Below, in pieces: positions 8,506 to 17,102 of a DNA stretch of 64,000 bases (the first letter of the stretch is position 1; every line of letters starts with the position of its first letter). The stretch comes from Streptomyces sp. NBC_00190 (lineage in GTDB: Bacteria > Actinomycetota > Actinomycetes > Streptomycetales > Streptomycetaceae): the NCBI RefSeq assembly GCF_036203305.1, contig NZ_CP108131.1, forward strand, positions 7,378,001-7,442,000. The letters are read 5' to 3'. The notes beneath the pieces were generated by a model. It did not search any database and was not told the origin of the DNA. It saw nothing but the letters and a program-made list of their open reading frames with translations. Made by a program: the position numbers and the translations under genes.

Positions 8506-10650
8506 TTAGGGCAGGAGGGCCTGTTCGGTCCAGACCGTCTTTCCGTCGACCGTGTACCGGGTGCCCCACCTCCTGGCCAGCTGGGCCACGATGAACAAGC
8601 CGCGCCCGCCTTCGTCGACCGTGCGGGCGTGGCGCAGACGAGGGGTGGCGGTGCTCGCGTCGTGGACTTCGCAGGTGAGGGTGCGGTCCTTGATGAGGCG
8701 CAGGTGCAGGGGCGGAGTTCCGTAGCGCAGCGCGTTGGTGACCAGTTCGCTGACGATCAGTTCGGTGGTGGCGGCGGTGTCCTCGTCCACCTTCCAGTCC
8801 GCGAGCTTCCGGCGGGTGTGCCTGCGGGCGGCGGCGGCCTCGCCGAGTTCGTGGCCGAGGACCCAGGTGGCCGTGGCGTCGGCGGGGAACGCGTGGGTGC
8901 GGGCGAGCAGGAGGACCGCGTCCCCCGGGCTGCTGCCGCGGCGGGCGTAGAGCGCGTCGTCACACAGGTCCTGGAGCGTCCGGTGGGGCTGAGTGAGGAC
9001 ATCCCGGAGCAGGGCGCGGTCGCCCTCGTCGCCGTCGCCGTCGCGGTCCGTGGAGTGGAGGGAGGGGGTGTACAGGGCCAGGATGCTGCCGTCGGTGAGT
9101 TCGGCGGTGGTGGTGGCGAAGGGCGAACCCTCCGCGCTGCCCAGGGCGGGTCCGATGGTGATGTCCGCGGTTTCGATCGTTCCGTCGGCGTGGACGATCA
9201 CCGGCGGTGTGGGGTGACCGGCCGAGGCGAAGGTGCACGTGCGCGTGAGGGGGTCGTACACCGCGTAGACGCAGCTGGCGGAGAGCGGCTGCCGGTACAT
9301 GGGGTCACCGGTGGGCAGAGCGGCGCGTTCTCCCGCCAGGAAGGCGGCCGTGTCGTTGAGGCGCGCGAGGAGCTCGTCCGGATCCAGCTCCAGTGCCGCG
9401 AGAGCGTGGATCACGGTGCGCAGCTGTCCCATGGTGGTGGCGCACTGGATGCCGTGGCCGGTGACGTTGCCGAGGACCAGGGCCGTGCGGGCGCCGGACA
9501 GGGCGATCGTGTCGAACCAGCCTCCCCCGCCGTCGGTGCCGGGTACGTGGAGGTGCGCGGTCTCCAGGGTGCTCTGCGGGGAGGAGCGGCCGGCCAGCAG
9601 ATGGTGCTGGACCGTCGCGGCGATGGTGTGCTCGCGGGTGAAGCGCCGCGCGTTGTCGACGCACAGGGCGGTGTGGGCGGTCACGTCGCGTGCGAGGCCG
9701 ATGTCGCCCTGGTCGTACGGATCGGACGGTGCGGTGCGGTAGAGGCTCAACAGGCCCAGGGCCGTCCCGCGCCACGCCAGGGGGGCCACGAGCAGGGTGT
9801 GGGCTCCGGACGCGCGGATCGCGGCGGCTCTCGGCGGGTCGTTCCCGAGCCACAGGCTGTCCTCGCCCAGTGGCACGAGCCGGGGCATGAGATCGGCCAG
9901 GGTCTGGGTGAAGGGAGTGGGGGAGTGGAGGCTCCGGACGTCGCCCACCGGGTGCGCCTGAGCCCAGTCCAGGCCCTCGCGGGCGCGGAAGGCCGCACGG
10001 CGCAACGGCACGTCCTGGGCGAGCGGCCCGCTCGGGGGCTCCTCACCGCGCACCACCGCATCCACCACCTCGACGACGGCTACATCGGCGAACGCCGGCA
10101 CCAGGGTCTCCACCAGCTCCTGGCAGGTGGAGATCACATCGAGGGTCTTGCCCACGTTCTCCCGCACGCTGTCCCGCACGCGCAGCCGGGCCCGCGCCTC
10201 TTCCCGGTCCGTGACGTCGACCACCGCGAGGGCGGCCCCCAGGACCGTCCCCTCCGGGTCCTGCAGGCGGAACACCGAAACCGAGTACGTCCTCTCCCGG
10301 CCGTGATCGGCCGCGAGCCGGTAGCCCACCAGCCGATCGCGCACGGCCACCCCGCTGTCCAGCACGCCGCGGACCATCGTCTCCACTTCCTCGGGTGCGG
10401 AGAGGCTCGCGAACTCCGGTACGGAGAGATCGGCGAGCGCGTCGATGAAATGCCGCCCGAGGATCCGCTCGGCAGGCACGCCGTGCATGGCCCGGGTGGC
10501 GGTGTTGACCCGCACCACCCTCAGCTCCGTGTCCAGAACCTGCAGGCCCACCGGTGACTGGGTGAACAGGGCATCCAGCACCGCCGGCCCCAGGTCCTCC
10601 GGAACGCCCTGCGGCAGCCGCCGGAACGGATCATGGTGCGCCACAGCCAT
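8506..10650 (-). CDS. PAS-GAF-PP2C(SpoIIE)-HATPase regulator with degenerate phosphatase site
   Basis: 714 residues: PAS (about 25-160), GAF-like (about 170-330), SpoIIE/PP2C-type domain (about 345-560) and a C-terminal serine-kinase-type ATPase (about 590-714) with the N-box ELIVSELVTNALRYG and G1 box DEGGRGLFIV. Such proteins usually control anti-anti-sigma factors. The phosphatase motifs are broken: the usual GGDW is GGGW (Gly377), the usual GDVxGHG is GNVTGHG (Asn395), and YTDG is YTPS (Pro529). The last motif (usually DD) reads GDA. Loss of metal-binding Asp residues suggests a pseudophosphatase, while the kinase half looks intact. ATG 10650 follows an AGGAGGT site. Divergent from the GAPDH gene. 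Confidence 0.9.
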   Translation of the reverse strand: MAVAHHDPFRRLPQGVPEDLGPAVLDALFTQSPVGLQVLDTELRVVRVNTATRAMHGVPAERILGRHFIDALADLSVPEFASLSAPEEVETMVRGVLDSGVAVRDRLVGYRLAADHGRERTYSVSVFRLQDPEGTVLGAALAVVDVTDREEARARLRVRDSVRENVGKTLDVISTCQELVETLVPAFADVAVVEVVDAVVRGEEPPSGPLAQDVPLRRAAFRAREGLDWAQAHPVGDVRSLHSPTPFTQTLADLMPRLVPLGEDSLWLGNDPPRAAAIRASGAHTLLVAPLAWRGTALGLLSLYRTAPSDPYDQGDIGLARDVTAHTALCVDNARRFTREHTIAATVQHHLLAGRSSPQSTLETAHLHVPGTDGGGGWFDTIALSGARTALVLGNVTGHGIQCATTMGQLRTVIHALAALELDPDELLARLNDTAAFLAGERAALPTGDPMYRQPLSASCVYAVYDPLTRTCTFASAGHPTPPVIVHADGTIETADITIGPALGSAEGSPFATTTAELTDGSILALYTPSLHSTDRDGDGDEGDRALLRDVLTQPHRTLQDLCDDALYARRGSSPGDAVLLLARTHAFPADATATWVLGHELGEAAAARRHTRRKLADWKVDEDTAATTELIVSELVTNALRYGTPPLHLRLIKDRTLTCEVHDASTATPRLRHARTVDEGGRGLFIVAQLARRWGTRYTVDGKTVWTEQALLP

Positions 10651-10878
10651 CACCTCCTGTACCAGCCTGCCCGACGGAGCTGCCCGCGGCCGTCCGCGAT
10701 ACCGGGACGTACCTCGATCAGCCCCTTCTCCGACCTGGCTGGAGCCCTGGTGGAGTCCGAGCTGACCAGGGATTTCGTAGCGGAGGGGATCAGCGGGAGC
10801 GTGCGGGCGGCACCCCTTGAGTGGCCAGAGAAGCGGGGAGGTAGCATATGAGCGCCGCCTAGCTCGAAAGATAAACCT
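10651..10878. promoter_or_regulatory. Divergent promoter region with a four-codon mini-ORF
   Basis: The space between the PP2C gene (-) and gap (+). Near its right end, GGGGAGG (10835-10841) precedes ATG 10848 of a four-codon frame, MSAA, stopping at 10860-10862, 16 bases before the gap start. The gap GTG itself has only a weak purine patch (GAAAG), so coupling through the mini-ORF is possible. No promoter boxes are named. Confidence 0.4.
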
Positions 10879-12324
10879 GTGACTGTCAAAGACGACTCGT
10901 TCACCAACTGGAAGAACCGCGAGGAGATCGCGGAGTCGATGATCCCGATCATCGGGAAGCTGCACCGGGAGCGGGACGTAACGGTCCTGCTGCACAGCCG
11001 CTCCTTGGTGAACAAGTCGGTGGTCAGCATCCTCAAGACCCACCGGTTCGCCCGCCAGATAGCCGGCGAGGAGCTCTCGGTCACCGAGACCCTGCCGTTC
11101 CTGCAGGCGCTCACCACCCTCGATCTCGGCCCGTCCCAGATCGACATCGGCATGCTCGCCGCGACGTACAAGAGCGACGACCGTGGCCTGTCGGTGGAAG
11201 AGTTCACCGCCTCCGCCGTCGCCGGCGCCACCGGCGCCAACAAGATCGAGCGCGCCGCCGGCCGCGACGTGGTCCTCTACGGCTTCGGCCGCATCGGCCG
11301 CCTCGTCGCCCGCCTCCTCATCGAGAAGGCCGGCTCGGGCAACGGCCTGCGCCTGCGCGCCATCGTCGTCCGCGGCGGCGGCGAGGCGGACCTCGTCAAG
11401 CGCGCCTCGCTGCTGCGCCGCGACTCCATCCACGGCCAGTTCCAGGGCACCATCACCGTGGACGAGGCGACGAGCACGATCATCGCCAACGGCAACGCGA
11501 TCAAGGTGATCTACGCCAACGACCCGTCGGAGATCGACTACACGGCGTACGGCATCAACGACGCCATCCTCATCGACAACACCGGCAAGTGGCGCGACCG
11601 CGAGGGCCTCTCGCTGCACCTGCGTCCGGGCATCGACAAGGTCGTCCTGACCGCTCCGGGCAAGGGCGACGTCCCGAACATCGTGCACGGCGTCAACCAC
11701 GACACGATCAAGCCGGACGAGCAGATCCTGTCCTGCGCCTCCTGCACGACCAACGCGATCGTCCCGCCGCTGAAGGCCATGGACGACGAGTACGGCGTCC
11801 TGCGCGGCCACGTCGAGACCGTCCACTCGTTCACCAACGACCAGAACCTGCTGGACAACTACCACAAGGCCGACCGCCGCGGCCGCTCCGCGCCGCTGAA
11901 CATGGTCATCACCGAGACCGGCGCCGCCTCCGCCGTCGCCAAGGCGCTGCCCGACCTCAAGGCGCCCATCACCGGCAGCTCGATCCGCGTCCCCGTCCCG
12001 GACGTCTCGATCGCCATCCTCAGCCTGCGCCTGGGCCGCGAGACCACCCGCGAGGAGGTCCTCGACTACCTCCGCGACGTCTCGCTGCACTCGCCGCTGA
12101 AGCGCCAGATCGACTTCACGACCGCTCCCGACGCCGTCTCCATGGACTTCGTCGGCTCGCGCCACGCCTCGATCGTCGACGCCGGCGCCACCAAGGTCGA
12201 CGGCGACAACGCGATCCTCTACCTGTGGTACGACAACGAGTTCGGCTACTCGTGCCAGGTCATCCGCGTCGTCCAGCACGTCTCCGGGGTGGAGTACCCG
12301 ACCTACCCGGTTCCGCTGGTCTGA
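10879..12324 (+). CDS. gap: Glyceraldehyde-3-phosphate dehydrogenase, N-terminally extended type
   Basis: 481 residues, against about 335 for a normal GAPDH. The NAD-binding start VVLYGFGRIGRL occurs only at residue 131, so about 129 residues form an extra N-terminal helical region (from DDSFTNWKNREEIAESMIPIIGKL). The catalytic Cys289 lies in SCASCTTN; the C-terminus has the family's LYLWYDNEFGYSCQV. The reaction is NAD(P)-linked oxidation of glyceraldehyde 3-phosphate in glycolysis or gluconeogenesis; the extended type is known as a second GAPDH in some bacteria. GTG start with a weak ribosome site. A hairpin follows the stop. Cofactor preference and direction cannot be judged here. Confidence 0.92.
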   Translation: MTVKDDSFTNWKNREEIAESMIPIIGKLHRERDVTVLLHSRSLVNKSVVSILKTHRFARQIAGEELSVTETLPFLQALTTLDLGPSQIDIGMLAATYKSDDRGLSVEEFTASAVAGATGANKIERAAGRDVVLYGFGRIGRLVARLLIEKAGSGNGLRLRAIVVRGGGEADLVKRASLLRRDSIHGQFQGTITVDEATSTIIANGNAIKVIYANDPSEIDYTAYGINDAILIDNTGKWRDREGLSLHLRPGIDKVVLTAPGKGDVPNIVHGVNHDTIKPDEQILSCASCTTNAIVPPLKAMDDEYGVLRGHVETVHSFTNDQNLLDNYHKADRRGRSAPLNMVITETGAASAVAKALPDLKAPITGSSIRVPVPDVSIAILSLRLGRETTREEVLDYLRDVSLHSPLKRQIDFTTAPDAVSMDFVGSRHASIVDAGATKVDGDNAILYLWYDNEFGYSCQVIRVVQHVSGVEYPTYPVPLV

Positions 12325-12336
12325 TCCGCACAGCCG

Positions 12337-12371
12337 ACCGCCGACTGCCGCCCGGAGCGGCGGTCGGCGGT
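12337..12371 (+). terminator. Hairpin terminator of gap
   Basis: 15-bp stem (12337-12351 with 12357-12371, one G-U pair) and a 5-base loop, followed by a T-rich stretch (TTTGCTTTCT). Confidence 0.75.
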
Positions 12372-12390
12372 TTGCTTTCTGGCTGCGGAA

Positions 12391-12406
12391 TGTCATGAAC
12401 ATGACA
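12391..12406. promoter_or_regulatory. Inverted repeat TGTCATG-AA-CATGACA
   Basis: A perfect 7+2+7 repeat about 260 bases upstream of the subtilisin gene and after the gap terminator. Size and symmetry fit a dimeric repressor site. I cannot assign a regulator. Confidence 0.4.
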
Positions 12407-12666
12407 TCAATGAGGTGGGGTGTTCGCTAACGCATCGACAAGTGTCGTCCATGTGTGGGTAGTTCGAAGAGTGTGGCCATTGTGGGGGGCCGACGGGGAG
12501 GTCTCTTTGAGAAAGCTTGTTGAATAACGCTGACGGCCGGGGCGGCCTTGAATCAACTCCGTTAATCGGTCAGGGTTTCGATCTGACCCCGGGAGATCTT
12601 CCGGTCCGGAGGGGTCACGCAACACGCATTGACGCCCCACACGTCAACACGAGGAGCACTCTCTTC

Positions 12667-13881
12667 ATGTCAACTCGACTGCACGCACGCACCCGTTCGC
12701 GCGGCTTCCGGATCCTTGCAGTAGCCACGGGAGTCGCCACTGCAACCGGTGTCTGCATGCTCTTATCCCCCCTCGCCGGCGCGACCGCTCCGGCCGAGGG
12801 AACGGTGTACGGGCTCGGCGCACCTGGAGCGCTCAGCGGCAGCTACATCGTCATCCTCGACAAGAACGCGGACCAGCAGGCACTCGCCAAGAAGTACGGC
12901 GGCGAGCTGAAGCGCACCTACACGTCCGCCGTCAACGGCTTCTCCGCGTCCGGCCTTTCGGAGACCGGGGCCAAGCGGCTCGCCGCCGACCCGGCGGTGG
13001 GCAAGGTCGTCCAGAACAAGAAGTTCTCCATCAACAGCACCCAGGACAACCCCCCGTCCTGGGGCCTCGACCGCATCGACCAGAAGGAGACGGCGGGGGA
13101 CAAGAAGTACACGTACCCCGACGCGGGCGGCGACGGGGTCACCGCGTACGTCATCGACACCGGTGTGCGCATCACCCACAAGGACTTCGGCGGTCGCGCC
13201 CAGCACGGCTTCGACGCCGTGGACAACGACGACAGCGCCGACGACGGCAACGGGCACGGTACGCACGTCGCCGGGACCATCGCGGGCACCTCCCACGGGG
13301 TGGCCAAGAAGGCCAAGGTCGTCGCCGTCCGGGTGCTCGACGACAACGGGTCGGGCACCACCGAGCAGGTCGTGGCGGGCATCGACTGGGTGACGAAGCA
13401 TCACAGCGGGCCGTCGGTGGCCAACATGAGCCTCGGCGGGGGCGCCGACGAGGCGCTCGACGAGGCGGTGCGCCGGTCGATAGCCTCCGGCGTCACCTTC
13501 GCCGTCGCGGCGGGCAACGAGTCCTCCGATGCCGGACAGGGCTCTCCCTCGCGGGTCAAGGAGGCCGTCACGGTGGCCTCCAGCGCGGCCGACGACTCAC
13601 AGTCCTCGTTCTCCAACTTCGGCTCCGTCGTGGACCTCTACGCGCCGGGATCGGAGATCACCTCCGACTGGAACGACAGTGACACCGGTACGAAGACCAT
13701 CTCCGGCACCTCGATGGCGACCCCGCACGTGGTCGGGGCGGCAGCCCTCTACCTGGCCGGACACAAGGACGCGTCGCCCGCGCAGGTCGCACAGGCCCTG
13801 ACCGAGGGGGCGACCGCGGGGAAGATCAGCAACCCGAGCAGCGGAACCCCGAACAAGCTGCTGAAGGTGTCCGCGCAGTAG
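12667..13881 (+). CDS. Secreted subtilisin-like serine protease (S8 family)
   Basis: 404 residues: a signal peptide (hydrophobic about 16-40), an I9 propeptide (SYIVILDKNADQQALAKKYGG to about residue 123) and an S8 domain. The catalytic triad is Asp164 (VIDTG), His197 (HGTHVAG) and Ser349 (GTSMATP), with the oxyanion Asn284 (AAGNES). It is like Streptomyces extracellular subtilisins and aqualysin/proteinase K-type enzymes. Secretion and self-processing of the propeptide are expected. ATG 12667 follows GAGGAGC. It is monocistronic, flanked by hairpins. A role in extracellular protein breakdown is inferred from the family. Confidence 0.94.
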   Translation: MSTRLHARTRSRGFRILAVATGVATATGVCMLLSPLAGATAPAEGTVYGLGAPGALSGSYIVILDKNADQQALAKKYGGELKRTYTSAVNGFSASGLSETGAKRLAADPAVGKVVQNKKFSINSTQDNPPSWGLDRIDQKETAGDKKYTYPDAGGDGVTAYVIDTGVRITHKDFGGRAQHGFDAVDNDDSADDGNGHGTHVAGTIAGTSHGVAKKAKVVAVRVLDDNGSGTTEQVVAGIDWVTKHHSGPSVANMSLGGGADEALDEAVRRSIASGVTFAVAAGNESSDAGQGSPSRVKEAVTVASSAADDSQSSFSNFGSVVDLYAPGSEITSDWNDSDTGTKTISGTSMATPHVVGAAALYLAGHKDASPAQVAQALTEGATAGKISNPSSGTPNKLLKVSAQ

Positions 13882-13902
13882 GCGCAGCCGCCCGCAGGAA
13901 CA

Positions 13903-13942
13903 CCGAGGCCGTCGCACCCGAGGGGGGATGCGGCGGCCTCGG
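13903..13942. terminator. Bidirectional hairpin terminator
   Basis: 14-bp stem (13903-13916 with 13929-13942, one G-U pair) between the convergent subtilisin and ABC lipoprotein genes. Confidence 0.75.
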
Positions 13943-13965
13943 CGCGCGTCAGGGAGGGAAGCCCC

Positions 13966-14964
13966 TCAGCCCACCCACGGCTTCCAGACCGCCTCGTTGC
14001 GCTCCACCCACTTCTTCGCCGCCTGCTCCGGTGGCAGCTTCTCCTCGGCGATCATCAAGGCCACCTCGTTCTGTTCCTCGACGCTCCAGCGGAACTTCTT
14101 CAGGAACGCGGCGGCCTTCCCGCCCGACTCCGCGAAGCGCGTGTTGAGGTACTTCTGCAGCGGCGTGTGGGGATAGGCACAGGCCACCTTCTGCGGGTCG
14201 GCGTCGCAGCCCTCTTGGTACTCGGGCAGCTTCACCTCCGTCATGGGGACCCGTTCGAACAGCCACTGCGGCTTGTACCAGTAGGTGAGGAAGGGCTTGT
14301 GTTCCTTCGCGAACTGCCTGATCTGGGTGATCTGGGCGGCCTCGGAACCGGCGAAGACCACCTCGAAGTCCAGGTCCAGATTCTTCACCAGCGCCTTGTC
14401 GTTCGTGACGTACGACGGAGAGCCGTCAAGCAGCTGGCCCTTGCCGCGGCTCTCTGCGGTGCGCAGCTGGTCGGCGTACTTGTCGAGGTTCTTCCAGTCG
14501 GTGACGTCCGGATGCGCCTCGGCGAAGTACGTCGGGACGAACCAGCCGATGTGCCCGGTCACGCCCAGTTCGCCGCCCCGGGTGATGGTCTTCTTGTTCT
14601 CGACGTACCGCTTCTCCTGCTCGGGGTGGCCCCAGTCCTCCAGGATCGCGTCGACCCGGCCCTGGCTGAGCGCGTCCCACGCGGGGACCTCGTCCACCTG
14701 GACGGTGTCGACGCGGTAGCCCAGCTCGTGTTCGAGCAGGTAGGCGGCGACGGCGGTGTTCGCCTGGGCGCCGACCCAGGACTGGACGGACAGGGTGACG
14801 GTCTTCGCGCCCTGCGCGGCGGCGTACGGAGAGGCCTGGCGCGTCATGTCGGCCGCGCCGCAGCCGGTGAGCACGGCGAGGGCCGTGCCGGTGGCGATCG
14901 CGGCGGGGAGCACGGCGGCGGCCCGTCGGCCCCGGCGGCCGGGCGCATGGTGTCGGATCGGCAT
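13966..14964 (-). CDS. Glycine betaine/choline ABC transporter substrate-binding lipoprotein
   Basis: 332 residues: lipoprotein signal with lipobox LTGC (Cys35 region), then an OpuAC-type binding domain. The Trp-rich ligand cage is suggested by VQSWVGAQ, EDWGHPEQ, GHIGWFVPTYF and YWYKPQWLF. It binds quaternary amines outside the membrane and hands them to the fused permease. It starts one base after the permease stop, so it is the last gene of the betaine operon. The large domain and lengths are normal. The specific ligand (glycine betaine, proline betaine or choline) is not settled by sequence alone. Confidence 0.92.
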   Translation of the reverse strand: MPIRHHAPGRRGRRAAAVLPAAIATGTALAVLTGCGAADMTRQASPYAAAQGAKTVTLSVQSWVGAQANTAVAAYLLEHELGYRVDTVQVDEVPAWDALSQGRVDAILEDWGHPEQEKRYVENKKTITRGGELGVTGHIGWFVPTYFAEAHPDVTDWKNLDKYADQLRTAESRGKGQLLDGSPSYVTNDKALVKNLDLDFEVVFAGSEAAQITQIRQFAKEHKPFLTYWYKPQWLFERVPMTEVKLPEYQEGCDADPQKVACAYPHTPLQKYLNTRFAESGGKAAAFLKKFRWSVEEQNEVALMIAEEKLPPEQAAKKWVERNEAVWKPWVG

Positions 14965-14965
14965 G

Positions 14966-17038
14966 TCAGGCCTCCTTCGCGGGCTGGGTGACGCGGTCGA
15001 GCAGCAGGCCGAGGCAGACGATCGCGGCGCCGGCGACCAGGCCGGTGGCCAGGTCGCCCTGCGCGAGGCCGAGCACGACGTCGTAACCGAGCGCGCCGCC
15101 TCCGACCAGGCCGCCGATGATGACGACGGCGAGTACCAGAACCACAGCCTGGTTCACGGCCAGCAGCAACGCGGGCCGAGCCAGCGGCAGTTGGACCTGC
15201 CGCAGTTGCTGTGACCCGGTGGCGCCCAGCGAGCGGGCCGACTCCAGGGCCGCGGGGTTCACGTCGCGCAGTCCCTCGGTGGTGATGCGTACGACGGCGG
15301 GTAGCGCGTACACGACGGCGGCGGCCGCCGCCGGAGCGCGGCCCACGCCGAACAGGGCGACCACCGGGATGAGGTAGACGAACTGGGGCATGGTCTGGCA
15401 CACGTCGAGCACCGGGCGCAGCAGCCGCTGGGCGCGGGCGCTGCGGGCGGCGCCGATGCCGATGGTGAAGCCCAGGACGAGGGTGAGGGCGACGGCGGCC
15501 AGCACCTGGGAGAGCGTGTCGAGGGCGGGCTCCCACACGCCGAGGACGCCGATGGCGGCCAGGGCGAGTACGGCGGTCAGCGCGGAGCGCCAGGTGCCGA
15601 CGATCAGGCCCAGTACGGCGACCAGGAGCAGGAGCAGCCACCACGGCGCGGCCTGCAGTCCGGAGCGCAGCGGGTCGAGGATCCAGCTGGTGAAGCGGGC
15701 CGCCCAGTCGGCGGTGCCGCCGACGACGGGCACCCCGGAGTAGAGGTGGCCGGTCATCCAGGCGACCGCCCGGTTGACGGGCTCCGCGATCGGCACGGTC
15801 CACGCCCCGGGCCACAGGGAGCTGCCCGCCATCCGGCCCGCGACCGCCACGGCGACGGCCGCCAGGACGGTGAGCAGCCGTCCGTACCAACCCGAGAACA
15901 CCCTTCTCAGCAAGGGCTGTTCGGCGGGGGGCGCCGGTGGGACCGACAGGCGGGTGCCCGCCGCTTCGGTCGTACGGTCCAGGACCACGGCGAGCAGCAC
16001 GATGGGGACGCCGGCCGCGAGCGCGGCACCGACGTCCACCGAGGCGAGAGCCTGGTAGACACGGTCGCCGAGGCCGCCCGCACCGATCACGGAAGCGATG
16101 ACGGCCATCGACAGCGCCATCATGACCGTCTGGTTGACGCCGAGCAGCAGCTGCCGGTGGGCCAGCGGGAGCCGCGCGGTGAGCAGGCGCTGGCGCCCGG
16201 TCGCGCCGAGCGAGGCCGCTGCCTCCAGCACCCCGGCGTCGGCCTCGCGCAGGCCCAGGGCGGTGAGCCGGGCCATCGGCGGGGCCGCGTACACCACCGT
16301 GGCGAGCACGGCGGCCGGTACGCCGATGCCGAAGACCAGCACCATCGGCAGCAGATACGCGAAGGCGGGGAGCACCTGCATGGTGTCGAGGACCGGGCGC
16401 AGCGCGCGGTCGGCGCGCGGCGACAACCCGGCGGCGAGACCCAGCAGCGCGCCGACCGCGACGGAGGCGGCGACGGCCACGACCATCAGGGCCAGGGTCT
16501 GCATCGTGGGCACCCACATGCCGAGCAGGCCGCAGGCGGCGAAGGCGGCCACGCAGGTGACGGCGAGCCGGACGCCGGCCAGGCGCAGGGCGATCAGGCC
16601 CGCCAGGGCGGTGACGCCGGTCCAGCCCGCGGCGAGCAGGACGACGTACACCGCGCGGACGGACACCACCACGGCATTGCTGACGTGCCCGAAGAAGTAG
16701 AGGAAGAGCGGATGGCCGTCCCGGTTGTCGATGATCCAGTCCCCGGCCCGGCCGAGCGGCCCGGAGAGGTCGACGGCGAGGGCGGCCGGCCAGCTGCCGG
16801 CGCCCGGGAACGCCATCGCGAGCGGGAGCAGCACCGCGGCGAAGACGGCGAGGGGCAGGACCCTGCGGCCGGCGCGGCGGTGGAACAGCAGGGCCTTCAG
16901 GCGGCCGCCGGGCGACCCGGCGGCCGCGGACCGCGGGCGATCGGGCCGTCCGCCCGTGCCCGGCCGGGCCGTCCGTCCGGATCCTGCGGACCGGTCCCGC
17001 CCTCCGGGGTCCCGTACGGGTGTGGTGGTCGCGGTCAT
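14966..17038 (-). CDS. Fused double permease of a glycine betaine/choline ABC transporter
   Basis: 690 residues with two ProW-type permease domains in tandem. Each has the EAA loop: ASLGATGRQRL...LP near residue 290 and SLGATGSQQLRQVQLP near 610. About 12 or more membrane segments; the N-terminal 45 residues are Pro/Arg/Gly-rich and cytoplasmic. One polypeptide should thus replace the permease dimer. ATG 17038 is preceded by GGGAGGTGG. It follows the ATPase gene by 64 bp and precedes the binding protein by 1 bp. Unusual only in the fusion, which is known from actinomycete osmoprotectant transporters. Confidence 0.92.
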   Translation of the reverse strand: MTATTTPVRDPGGRDRSAGSGRTARPGTGGRPDRPRSAAAGSPGGRLKALLFHRRAGRRVLPLAVFAAVLLPLAMAFPGAGSWPAALAVDLSGPLGRAGDWIIDNRDGHPLFLYFFGHVSNAVVVSVRAVYVVLLAAGWTGVTALAGLIALRLAGVRLAVTCVAAFAACGLLGMWVPTMQTLALMVVAVAASVAVGALLGLAAGLSPRADRALRPVLDTMQVLPAFAYLLPMVLVFGIGVPAAVLATVVYAAPPMARLTALGLREADAGVLEAAASLGATGRQRLLTARLPLAHRQLLLGVNQTVMMALSMAVIASVIGAGGLGDRVYQALASVDVGAALAAGVPIVLLAVVLDRTTEAAGTRLSVPPAPPAEQPLLRRVFSGWYGRLLTVLAAVAVAVAGRMAGSSLWPGAWTVPIAEPVNRAVAWMTGHLYSGVPVVGGTADWAARFTSWILDPLRSGLQAAPWWLLLLLVAVLGLIVGTWRSALTAVLALAAIGVLGVWEPALDTLSQVLAAVALTLVLGFTIGIGAARSARAQRLLRPVLDVCQTMPQFVYLIPVVALFGVGRAPAAAAAVVYALPAVVRITTEGLRDVNPAALESARSLGATGSQQLRQVQLPLARPALLLAVNQAVVLVLAVVIIGGLVGGGALGYDVVLGLAQGDLATGLVAGAAIVCLGLLLDRVTQPAKEA

Positions 17039-17102
17039 CCACGCCACCTCCCTGTGACGGGGACGGTGCCTCGGACGGGGACGGCGCGGCGGGCACGGCG
17101 CG

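Larger units (their letters stand above)
12325..12666. other. Intergenic region between gap and the subtilisin gene
   Basis: About 340 bp without a gene. It contains the gap terminator (12337-12371), a perfect short inverted repeat (12391-12406), a smaller one (12436-12447) and the leader of the protease gene with a GAGGAG ribosome site shortly before ATG 12667. Confidence 0.6.
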
